Part shown: one piece after another, positions 1 to 8,500 of the stretch
Layout: every line of letters begins with the position of its first letter
Position numbering within the stretch: the stretch's first letter is position 1
Source: Candidatus Pacearchaeota archaeon
Lineage (GTDB): Archaea > Nanobdellota > Nanobdellia > Pacearchaeales > GW2011-AR1
Direction: 5' to 3'
Assembly: GCA_014728565.1 (NCBI GenBank)
Contig: WJLK01000048.1
Span: 1 to 15,304, forward strand
Length of the DNA stretch: 15,304 nucleotides
Program-made: the position numbers and the translations under genes
The notes under the pieces: model-generated
Databases searched by the model: none
What the model was told of the DNA's origin: nothing
Seen by the model: the letters and a program-made list of their open reading frames with translations, nothing else

Positions 1-155
1 AAAGATTTATTTAGAATGAGCCAGTTCTAACTATGTCTAAAGATTCTTAGAGAGTTATAGTCTAACTCTCTTTGAATAATAATTCTAGAAATAAATATAT
101 TATGACTACATCCTAAAGGATGTAGATTTCTTCTCATTTAATTAATTACATCAAA
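1..155. other. Gene-free stretch with three inverted repeats
   Basis: No coding frame or RNA gene is visible. Besides the hairpin at 106-125 there is a perfect 9-bp stem AGAGAGTTA/TAACTCTCT at 49-71 with a five-base loop, and a 6-bp stem TTAGAA/TTCTAA at 11-30. A small palindrome TTCTAGAA lies near 83-90. Such a run of stems suits the 3' ends of two transcripts meeting, or a small structured RNA, but what lies beyond position 1 is unknown. Confidence 0.45.
106..125 (-). terminator. Hairpin downstream of gyrA
   Basis: A perfect 8-bp stem, CTACATCC / GGATGTAG, with a four-base loop lies 31 bases past the gyrA stop. On the transcript strand it is followed by AT-rich sequence including TTTATTTC. 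It probably marks or protects the 3' end of the gyrase messenger. Confidence 0.5.
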
Positions 156-2729
156 CTACTCAAACTCACTTAATCCTTTCTGGCTCTCTCCGTTTCCTTC
201 GACAATTTTATCCTCTACAAGTCTTGCAATAGCACTTACTCTGTCACCTGACTGCAATCTGATAATCCTGACTCCCTGAGTTGCTCTTCCCATAACACGA
301 ATATCTTTAACTCTTGTCCTTATAACAATGCCTTTTTTAGTTGAGACAACAAACTTATCTGTATCCTCAACCTCAATCGTTCCAATAACCTCTCCTGTTT
401 TTTCACTTACTTTTAGATTAATAACCCCCTTGCCACTTCTTCCTGTCAACCGATAATCTGAAATTCTGCTTCTTTTTCCAAATCCTTTCTCAGTTATTGT
501 TAAAATCGACATTTTATAATTATCAACAATTTCCAAGCTGACAACCTCATCATTACTGTTTAATTTAATTCCAGCAACACCATAGCTTGCTCTTCCCATG
601 TCCCTTACCTCATCAGAGTTAAATCTAATTGCCTGTCCTCTCTTACTTACAAGCATTACCTCCTGACTTTTTTGTATTCTCTTAACATCAACAACAAGGT
701 CGCTGCCATCTTTCGGTAAGTTAATAAATCTCACACCACTGCTTCTTGGCTTACTAAAAAGTTCCAGCTTAATTTTTTTTACATGTCCTTTTTTAGTAAC
801 CATAAAAAGATAATCATCAAACTTCTTAACTGCAATTACATTTGTAATATGGTCATCCTTTATGTTCAATAAATTAATAATTGCCTGGCCTTTTCCATAT
901 CTCTGGGTTTCAGGTATCTTGTATGCCTTTAACCAGAATAATCTGCCTCTTTCTGTAAATAACAACAAAGTATCATGAGTTGAACAGCTTATTAGTTTCT
1001 TTACAAAATCTTCACTTGAAAGCTCGGTTCCAATAACTCCTCTTCCACCTCTTCTCTGCTCATTATAAACCCTGAAGGGCATCCTTTTAATATAACCTTT
1101 CTCAGTTATTGTTATTATAACATCTTTTTTCTGAACTAAATCTTTCTCCTTTATCTCCTTTATAGTCTTAATAATCTGGCTTCTTCTATTATCCCCATAA
1201 TTTTTTTTAACTTCAGACAACTCGCTTTTTATTATTTTATATATCTCACTCTCATCTCTAAGAATCTTTCTTAGTTTTTTTATCAGTTCCAATAAGTCCT
1301 TTTCCTCTTTTTTCAGTTTATCCTGTTCAAGAGAAGTTAGTTGTTTTAAAGTTATATCCAAAATAGCATCAGCTTGTTTCTTAGTTAACTTAAATTTCTT
1401 CTGCAAAGTTTCAGAAGCCTCTGTTATTGTCCTGCTTTTTTTAATAACATTAATAACAGCGTCTAAATTTTTCAGGGCAATTAACAACCCTTTTACAATA
1501 TGCTCTCTTGCTTCTGCTTTTTTTAAATCATACTCTGTTCTCTTTCTCACTATCTTTCTTCTGTAACTAATATAGCTTTCAATTAATTGTTTTAGATTGA
1601 ATGTCTTTGGAATACCTCCTTCTAAAGCAACTAGTATAGCATCAAATCTTGTCTGCAATCTTGTTGACTTGTAAAGCCGATTTATTGTAAAATGAGGATT
1701 AGAGGCTTTTTTTAATTCAACAACTATTCTCACCTTTCCCTTAGCTGATTCATCTCTTATATCAGAGACATCAGGCAATTTTTTATCTCTCACTAAATCA
1801 GCTATATGTTTTACTAAATCAGCTTTATTTACCTGATAGGGAATTTCTGTTATAACAATAAGTTCCTTACCTTTTCTCTCCTCTGAAGTAATCTTTCCCC
1901 TTATTATAAAACCGGCCTTACCTGTCTCATAAAGTTCCTTTAGATTTTCACTTACTATCTGACCCCCTGTTGGAAAATCAGGACCAGTTATTATATCCAT
2001 TAATTCATCAATTTTTACCTTAGGCTTGTTGATTGTCTTTATAATAGCATCACATACCTCCACGAGGTTATGGGGAGGCATATTAGTAGTCATTCCAACT
2101 GCTATTCCAGAACTACCGTTTATCAACAGATTTGGAAGTTTTCCAGGAAGAACAACTGGTTCTTTTAGAGAGTTATCAAAATTACTTTCAAATCTCACAG
2201 TCTCTTTTTCAATATCCTGCAATAACTCCACAGATAATTTATCCAGTTTAGCTTCTGTATATCTCATTGCAGCAGGTGAATCACCATCCATACTTCCAAA
2301 ATTTCCCTGACCTATTACCAGAGGGTATCTCATTGAGAAATCCTGAGCCATCCTGACCATTGCATCATAAACAGCAACATCTCCGTGAGGATGGAATTTT
2401 CCAATAACATCACCAACAATTCTTGCAGATTTTTTAGTCATTCCTTTTTCAAGCCCCATTAGTTTCATTGCATATAATATTCTCCTGTGAACTGGCTTTA
2501 AACCATCCTCAACACTTGGAAGAGCTCTGCTGACAATGACACTCATAGCATAATCAATATAGGCTTTTTTCATCTCATTAGAAATTCCACTGACAACTAC
2601 CCTATTGTCATCAAGATCTCTAAGATTAATAGTTGTTTTATCTAGTTTTTCAACATCATTATTTCCAGATTTTTCTGATGAATCCTCGTTCATCTTTATT
2701 TTAATATCTTTTTTATTTTCTTCAGGCAT
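156..2729 (-). CDS. gyrA: DNA gyrase subunit A
   Basis: This is the DNA-breaking and DNA-wrapping subunit of gyrase. The catalytic tyrosine is Y157 in AAMRYTEAKL, preceded by R156. The helix-turn-helix region reads HPHGDVAVYD (113-122). The tower and coiled coil follow (about 380-530). The C-terminal DNA-wrapping propeller (about 535-835) begins with the GyrA box QRRGGRG (558-564), which marks gyrase as opposed to topoisomerase IV, and shows repeated blade signatures such as GRASYGVAGIKL and GRATQGVRIIRL. At 857 aa it is close to E. coli GyrA (875). Two oddities: valine (V118) at the E. coli Ser83 position, and a charged N-terminal extension about 36 residues longer than in E. coli, so M13 is a possible alternative start. 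The ATG lies two bases after the stop of the B3/B4 gene, so it is probably translationally coupled. A GGAG 18 bases upstream is too distant to be convincing. Confidence 0.97.
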   Translation of the reverse strand: MPEENKKDIKIKMNEDSSEKSGNNDVEKLDKTTINLRDLDDNRVVVSGISNEMKKAYIDYAMSVIVSRALPSVEDGLKPVHRRILYAMKLMGLEKGMTKKSARIVGDVIGKFHPHGDVAVYDAMVRMAQDFSMRYPLVIGQGNFGSMDGDSPAAMRYTEAKLDKLSVELLQDIEKETVRFESNFDNSLKEPVVLPGKLPNLLINGSSGIAVGMTTNMPPHNLVEVCDAIIKTINKPKVKIDELMDIITGPDFPTGGQIVSENLKELYETGKAGFIIRGKITSEERKGKELIVITEIPYQVNKADLVKHIADLVRDKKLPDVSDIRDESAKGKVRIVVELKKASNPHFTINRLYKSTRLQTRFDAILVALEGGIPKTFNLKQLIESYISYRRKIVRKRTEYDLKKAEAREHIVKGLLIALKNLDAVINVIKKSRTITEASETLQKKFKLTKKQADAILDITLKQLTSLEQDKLKKEEKDLLELIKKLRKILRDESEIYKIIKSELSEVKKNYGDNRRSQIIKTIKEIKEKDLVQKKDVIITITEKGYIKRMPFRVYNEQRRGGRGVIGTELSSEDFVKKLISCSTHDTLLLFTERGRLFWLKAYKIPETQRYGKGQAIINLLNIKDDHITNVIAVKKFDDYLFMVTKKGHVKKIKLELFSKPRSSGVRFINLPKDGSDLVVDVKRIQKSQEVMLVSKRGQAIRFNSDEVRDMGRASYGVAGIKLNSNDEVVSLEIVDNYKMSILTITEKGFGKRSRISDYRLTGRSGKGVINLKVSEKTGEVIGTIEVEDTDKFVVSTKKGIVIRTRVKDIRVMGRATQGVRIIRLQSGDRVSAIARLVEDKIVEGNGESQKGLSEFE

Positions 2730-2731
2730 TT

Positions 2732-3430
2732 TTAAATCTCTATCTCTCTCCTTTCATTATTTAATTTCCAAACCTTGCATTCAGCATTACAATAATCCTC
2801 TAATAATTTTATTAAATCATCCTCAGCTTGACACAATACCTTATCATAAATCTGAGCAGGATTCTCAATAACAATTAAAGCATTTTTTGTATCTTCAGTA
2901 AGTTTAGTTCTATCTCCCTCTCTCCAATTCCAGCATCTGCAAAAAACTTCCCTATCATCCTTATAAACAACCTCTCCTTTCCAGGGATAGTCATTTTCAC
3001 TCTCTCCTAAAGGTATAAAATTCTCATTTCCATCTGCAAAATCAAGAATTAAATCTCCTTCAAGTTTATCAATATCCTCTCCTCCGACAGTCATTTTATA
3101 TTTAATAGAAATATAATTATAAATATCAACAAGCAGATTTATTTTATACAAATCTTTTTTAAGAACCCTCTTAATCAAAGCTTCAGCAGAATTTCTATAC
3201 TTGCCGGGTTTTGCTCCAAAGGACTTATAAATCTCTCTCCATTTTGCAATCACTGGAAGTTCAGCAACTTTATCAGAATCAATCTCACTTCTAATTTTCT
3301 CAACAACCACTCTGATTTTCTTCTGAATTTCCTCATTATTCTTACTGTTATCTAAATTTCTCGCTGTAATAACACTTATCTCTAATTCAAGATATTTCTC
3401 TGATATTTTTTCTGAAATTTTAAATTTCAT
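2732..3430 (-). CDS. Free-standing B3/B4 tRNA-editing-type domain protein, 232 aa
   Basis: It resembles the B3/B4 domain of the phenylalanyl-tRNA synthetase beta chain, which in that enzyme clears mischarged Tyr-tRNA(Phe), but here it stands alone. Family landmarks are FGAKPGKYRNSAEAL (71-85), LLVDIYN (99-105), GGED (116-119), FIPLGE (138-143) and the tryptophan-rich CRCWNWREGDRT (164-175). The first ~60 residues are charged and helical. There is no synthetase catalytic core, signal peptide or membrane helix, so it is a cytosolic protein and may edit charged tRNA in trans. The exact substrate is unknown. It lies 45 bases after gyrB and two bases before gyrA, so it is almost surely co-transcribed with both. 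A link to DNA topology is not obvious, and shared growth control is the simplest reading. Confidence 0.88.
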   Translation of the reverse strand: MKFKISEKISEKYLELEISVITARNLDNSKNNEEIQKKIRVVVEKIRSEIDSDKVAELPVIAKWREIYKSFGAKPGKYRNSAEALIKRVLKKDLYKINLLVDIYNYISIKYKMTVGGEDIDKLEGDLILDFADGNENFIPLGESENDYPWKGEVVYKDDREVFCRCWNWREGDRTKLTEDTKNALIVIENPAQIYDKVLCQAEDDLIKLLEDYCNAECKVWKLNNERREIEI

Positions 3431-3475
3431 TTTATTTATCTTGGTTTTGAATTAAACATTTTTTGAAAAGATTTC

Positions 3476-5362
3476 CTAAACATCCACCTCTGCTATTTTA
3501 GCATTTGTCTCAATGAACTTTCTTCTCGGACCAACAACATCTCCCATCAGCATTGAAAAAGTTTCATCAGCAAGAACAGCGTCTTCTATTGTAACTCTCT
3601 TTAGTATTCTTTTCTTAGGGTTCATTGTTGTATCCCATAACTGCTGAGAGTTCATCTCTCCAAGCCCTTTAAATCTCTGAACATCTGCACTACCGACTTT
3701 TTCAAGATATTTTCTCAGCTCCTCTTCACTGTAAACATAGTAATCCTTTTTCTTTCTTATTCTATACAAAGGTGAGAGTGCAACATATACATTACCATTC
3801 TCAATTAAATCAGGCATATATCTGTAGAAGAAAGTCAATAAAAGAGTCATTATATGCTGACCATCAACATCAGCATCAGTCATTATTATTATCTTATTAT
3901 ATCTTAATTTTTTTATATTAAAATTCTCTTTTACACCAGTTCCAATAGCAGTTATCAGATTTAGTATCTCCTCAGAACTAAGTGCCTTGGTAGGATTTGA
4001 CTTCTCTACATTCAGTATTTTTCCTTTAAGAGGAAGAATAGCCTGAAACTCTTTGTCACGAGCCATTTTGCTACTACCAGCTGCACTATCCCCCTCAACA
4101 ATATAAAGCTCTGTCCTTTCCATTTTCTTACTTGAACAATCAGATAATTTTCCAGGAAGCCCTGAAATACTACCCATTGCTGTTTTTCTTCTTACCAAAT
4201 CTCTTGCTTTTTTAGCGGCATTTCTTGCTTTTGCTGAGGCAATAACCTTCTGAGCTATTTTATTAGATATAGAAGGATTTTCTTCTAAAAACTCAGATAG
4301 AGCAATACTGACCATAGAATCAACAACACCCTTCATCTCTGAATTTCCAAGTTTGGTCTTTGTCTGACCCTCAAACTGAGGATTTCTCATTTTAAGATTA
4401 ACTATTGCTGTAATTCCCTCTCTTGCATCATCACCTGATAACTTTGCATCTTTAAGCATATTTTTCTTAGTTATATAATCATTAACAGCTCTTGTCAGAG
4501 CAGTTTTAAATCCAGAGATATGGGTTCCTCCCTCTGTTGTGTTAATTGTATTAACAAAACCAAAGATATTTTCATTATAACCGTCTGTATATTGAATAGC
4601 CACCTCTATCTCACTATCATCTACTTTTTTCTTGAAATAAATAGGTTTGTGCAAAACTGCCTTATTCTTATTTATGTGATTTGCAAATTCAACTATTCCT
4701 CCTTTATAATAAAAAACATCAGCCTTATTTTTTTTCAGGTCTTTTAAAACTATCTTAACTGGATTTAAAAAAGCGATTTCCTGTAATCTCTTTTTCAAAA
4801 CAGAGGAATCAAATTCCACTGTTGAAAATATATCATGATCTGGAAAAAAAATTATCTCAGTTCCCTGTTCATTTTTATTTGCTTTTCCAACAACTTTTAG
4901 ATTATACAAAGGTTTTCCAATTTTATACTCTTGCTGGTAAATTTTACCATCTCTCTTAACTCTTGCAATTAATTTTTTTGATAGTGCATTAACTACACTT
5001 ACACCAACACCATGCAATCCTCCTGAAATTTCATAGGCGTGCTTTTCAAATTTCCCTCCTGCATGAAGTTTTGTTAATGCTAATTCAACTGCTGATTTTT
5101 TATGGACAGGATGTACATCAACAGGAATGCCTCTTCCATTATCCCTTACAGTAACACTGCCGTCTTTATTAATAGTAACCTCGACCAGAGTACAAAAACC
5201 AGCTAAGCACTCGTCAATAGAGTTATCAACAACTTCATAAACCAGATGATGCAATCCCTCCTTCCCTGTACTTCCTATATACATGGCTGGTCTTTTTCTT
5301 ACACCATCCAAACCTTCTAAAATTTTTATGGATTCTGCTTTATAATCTTTTTTCTCTACCAT
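3476..5362 (-). CDS. gyrB: DNA gyrase subunit B
   Basis: This is the ATPase and TOPRIM subunit of the type IIA topoisomerase that adds negative supercoils with GyrA. At 628 aa it has the short, archaeal/Gram-positive-like length, without the insert of E. coli GyrB (804 aa). The GHKL ATPase shows E43 and N47 in EVVDNSIDE, D74-x-G-x-G78 and GGLHGVGVSVVNALS (114-128). The transducer has TEGGTHISGF (276-285) and the QTKTKLGN loop (333-340). The TOPRIM part has EGDSAAGSS (423-431), PLKGKILNVEK (444-454) and DADVDG (496-501). The tail has QRFKGLGEM (562-570). Metal-binding E423, D496 and D498 are all present. It is the first gene of a likely operon with the B3/B4-domain gene and gyrA. Archaeal gyrases are known to derive from bacteria. 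Sequence alone cannot separate gyrase B from topoisomerase IV B, but the GyrA box in the partner settles it. Confidence 0.96.
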   Translation of the reverse strand: MVEKKDYKAESIKILEGLDGVRKRPAMYIGSTGKEGLHHLVYEVVDNSIDECLAGFCTLVEVTINKDGSVTVRDNGRGIPVDVHPVHKKSAVELALTKLHAGGKFEKHAYEISGGLHGVGVSVVNALSKKLIARVKRDGKIYQQEYKIGKPLYNLKVVGKANKNEQGTEIIFFPDHDIFSTVEFDSSVLKKRLQEIAFLNPVKIVLKDLKKNKADVFYYKGGIVEFANHINKNKAVLHKPIYFKKKVDDSEIEVAIQYTDGYNENIFGFVNTINTTEGGTHISGFKTALTRAVNDYITKKNMLKDAKLSGDDAREGITAIVNLKMRNPQFEGQTKTKLGNSEMKGVVDSMVSIALSEFLEENPSISNKIAQKVIASAKARNAAKKARDLVRRKTAMGSISGLPGKLSDCSSKKMERTELYIVEGDSAAGSSKMARDKEFQAILPLKGKILNVEKSNPTKALSSEEILNLITAIGTGVKENFNIKKLRYNKIIIMTDADVDGQHIMTLLLTFFYRYMPDLIENGNVYVALSPLYRIRKKKDYYVYSEEELRKYLEKVGSADVQRFKGLGEMNSQQLWDTTMNPKKRILKRVTIEDAVLADETFSMLMGDVVGPRRKFIETNAKIAEVDV

Positions 5363-5541
5363 GATTATCTTAAGTTATTTTAGAATCAGATAGTTTTGTC
5401 TAAATCTCACTAATTTATGACAAATTTTTTTATTAATTTTTAGTTAAAAACTACCTAATCTTACTAGATTTAAAACACCTTACTTTAAAAACTTTTCTAT
5501 GCTAAAATCATTTTTACCGACGATAAAACAAAAAAAGGTTA
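5363..5541 (-). promoter_or_regulatory. Intergenic region with the gyrase operon promoter
   Basis: About 180 bases without a gene. The most likely TATA element for gyrB is the AATTAATAAAAAAATT stretch at 5424-5440 on the minus strand, which would give a leader of about 40 bases. A small inverted repeat, TAGTT-AAA-AACTA, lies at 5441-5453 just upstream, where a regulator could act. No Shine-Dalgarno is seen before the gyrB ATG. The stretch is very AT-rich and other boxes are possible. Confidence 0.35.
5521..5537 (-). terminator. T-tract terminator after the giant surface gene
   Basis: Four bases after the stop codon the transcript strand has a T7 run followed by GTTTTA, with no strong stem before it. 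This fits the intrinsic U-tract type of archaeal termination and separates the envelope genes from the gyrase operon. Confidence 0.5.
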
Positions 5542-8500
5542 TCAATGAACTCCCTCTACTATTTTTTCATCACTACTTTTAGCAATAACAGATTTTTTTA
5601 TTTTTCCAAATTTCAACCTCTTAAAATAATAATAACTTACACCTAGGAGAACAGATAAAACAATAGCAATAAGAAGATAAAAACTTATTAAGAAAGGGCC
5701 TTTTAACCTCTCCTTAAAAAGGGATTTCTGAGATATTGATCTTTTGCATGCGTTTATAGCTTCCTCTGCTTTTTCTCTGGCTCTGTCATAATCCCCCTGC
5801 TGGTAATATTCTTTAGCTTCATTAAGTATCTCTGTTATTTCTGCACATTCAGGGTTTTCAACAAGGAATTCTTCTGTAAAAAGTATCAACCTAGAGGTAT
5901 CTCCAGCACCAGCTCCAGAAGGACTTAAATCAAGAACAATTTCTGCCCAGTCAGTATAAAAAGGAACTCTAGAAGATGCATTAATAACAACTTTAAAAGA
6001 ACCTGATCTATTCTCTCCAAAATATAAAGTAAGAGTGACATTCTTACTCTCTCCAACTGCTAGTCTATCAATATAATCCACATCAAAATAAGAGCGAACA
6101 TCTTTAAACAAAGAGCCATTTGAATAAAGAGAAGAATTTAAAGATATTCCTGAAAAACTTCGGGTACTCTTGCTCTGTATCATCAAAGGTATTTTTATCT
6201 CTTTATCAGAATATCCTTTTATATGTCCTGGAGCTATTAACTTAAATGCTACTGGTCTAGGAATTGTACCTGAACCACCTCCTCCGCCACCTGTATCAGG
6301 TTCAGGATCAGGATCAGGATCCTCAGCCTCAAGACTAATAGTAAAATTATTACTCGTAACATTCCTGATTATATGAGATGAATTTGAAATATTATACTCT
6401 TGCCCTGTAACTGAATAAATACCTGAACCATCCTGACTAGCTGAGAAAGTTATTCCAGGTAGGGTTCCATTAGTCCAGTTTACTATTTCAACACTTATTG
6501 TACCTCCACTAGAATTTATCAAAGTGTAAGTAAAACCTACTGTTTGGTTATAAACAGAATCAGAAGCATCTGAATCAAGAAAATGATTACTAAGATTAAT
6601 CTGCTGAGGAGATGAACCAGACCTGTCATCAATATTATCAATAAAACTTAAAGGGCTGTCTGTGTGATTAATAGTAAAATTCCATGTTCTTGAATCATTA
6701 TACTTGCTAATATTTGAGATATTTGCATTTGATGAATAAACAACCAGAGTAAGATTTGTAACACCATGTGTCTCTTCTGAGAAATTAGGGCTATACTCCC
6801 AAATAAAATCAGAACCATTTCCGTAATAATTAGCACTATATCTTAAGGTCCTGGCTCCATTTCTGTCAATGTAAAAATTATAACTAAGATTATCACCCAC
6901 AGTATGATTTGCATTAAAAGTTAGATTATAAGAATTATTCTCAGCTAGATTGAAAACATAAGAAACATCAGGGCTATTAATAACAGGATAATCATATACA
7001 GAAATTGAAAAAATTTCTGAATTTATATTCCCGTAAGTATCATTAACACTTATATTAATCTCATGATAACCTGAATGACTGTCATTAAAACTCATATTTA
7101 GCTCCCCAGTTGTAGTATTAAAAATACTCTCATTATCATTTATGAAATCATCTCCAGATATAAAACCATAATCAAAAGTAAGATTATAATTTCCTGTTTC
7201 ATTACTGCTCCCATCTTCAACATCTGTTGCATTTATTCTGTAATATAAACTGTCATTCACAAGCAAAGATTTATTTTCAAGCTCCATTAAAACTGGATAA
7301 AAATTATAATCACTAATAGTTATGTTAAATTGTAAGGAATCATTAAAACCATTATTATCTGTAATATTGACATAAACTTCATAGAGACCGATATCACTGT
7401 CATTGGGAGTAAAAATTGCATAAAATTGTGCTTTATTTCCATCAGGAGGAGGAAAATTAGGATTTTTTACAAATTGAAAAAGATTTGTATTATTTCCAGT
7501 AATTGTGTAATTGATACTTATGTTCTCCTCATAAAAATCTTTTTGTTTAATTTTATAATCATCATCCTCAACATATAAGTAAATGGTTGTTACATTGTTT
7601 TCTATAGCACTTATATTAGAGTTTGCAGCAACTGTTGCATTAACAACAGTAAGAGGAGTCTCAATAACAGGATTATCATCAATATTATAGATAGTAAAAT
7701 TAAGGGTTGTTTCATTGATAAGATAACCATCACTTACATTAATACTAACCAAGTGTTCTCCCACATCAACATCTAATGCTGTAAAATTTACTATTCCCTC
7801 ATCCTCTGTCAAACTAAAAGAACTAAAATCATTATTAATTGAATAAGTGAAATTAAAATCATCTCCATCTGGATCAGTTACATTTTCAGAAAAATTAATA
7901 TAAAAAGAGTCATCCTCATTTATAACAAAAGTATCTGTATTCAAATTCCATTTTGGAGCTTCATTACTAAAAACAGTAAGATTAAACATCTTAACATCAA
8001 TAGAACCATCCCTATCAACAGCACTAACATTTATTGTATAATCCCCAACATCGCTTGAATTAGGTTTAAATTCCATTCTAGCAGTTGACCTGTTTGTTCC
8101 TGGAACCGGCATCTCAAAAATTACCAACTGGAAATCATTTAAATCTAACTCCTGACTGAGATTTGATTGATTTAAAATAACAGCAGTAAAATTAATTGTC
8201 TCATTAAATCCAAAGCTTGCGTTTTTATCAGGAATAAGCATATCATCATCATAACAAGTCAGATTAATTTTTGTTAGATAATCAATAGATGCGTTTAAAT
8301 CCTGAATTTCCTCAAGTTCAGGAACATCATTATAAGTCCTGTTTACACTAATATTAATCTGCTCTGTCAAACTTTCAGAATAACTAACATCATAAGCAGT
8401 AAAATTAATAGTCCAGTTTCCAACTTCAGTTTTTCCAGGAGTAACATTAATATAAACATTAATTATGTTTCCTGAGCTATTGGTCTTGTTATCAGCATAA

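Noticed and set aside
45..75. tRNA-like anticodon stem in the 49-71 hairpin
   Set aside because: A 5-bp stem with a 7-base loop can be drawn, but the position after the anticodon is C, no T-arm or acceptor stem is present, and the longer 9-bp stem is more stable.
2026..2310. Open frame on the + strand inside gyrA
   Set aside because: It lies antisense to the conserved catalytic region of GyrA, and its translation shows no family features.
4520..4747. Hydrophobic open frame on the + strand inside gyrB
   Set aside because: It is an antisense shadow of a conserved gyrB region. The apparent hydrophobicity comes from AT-rich codons read backwards.
6170..6376. Open frame on the + strand with a poly-Pro and Ser-Gly run
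   Set aside because: The runs are the antisense reading of the Gly6 hinge and the Asp-Pro repeat of the giant surface protein.
6648..6836. Second minus-strand open frame inside the giant surface gene
   Set aside because: It lies wholly inside the 1318-aa gene in another frame, with no start signals or recognisable fold.
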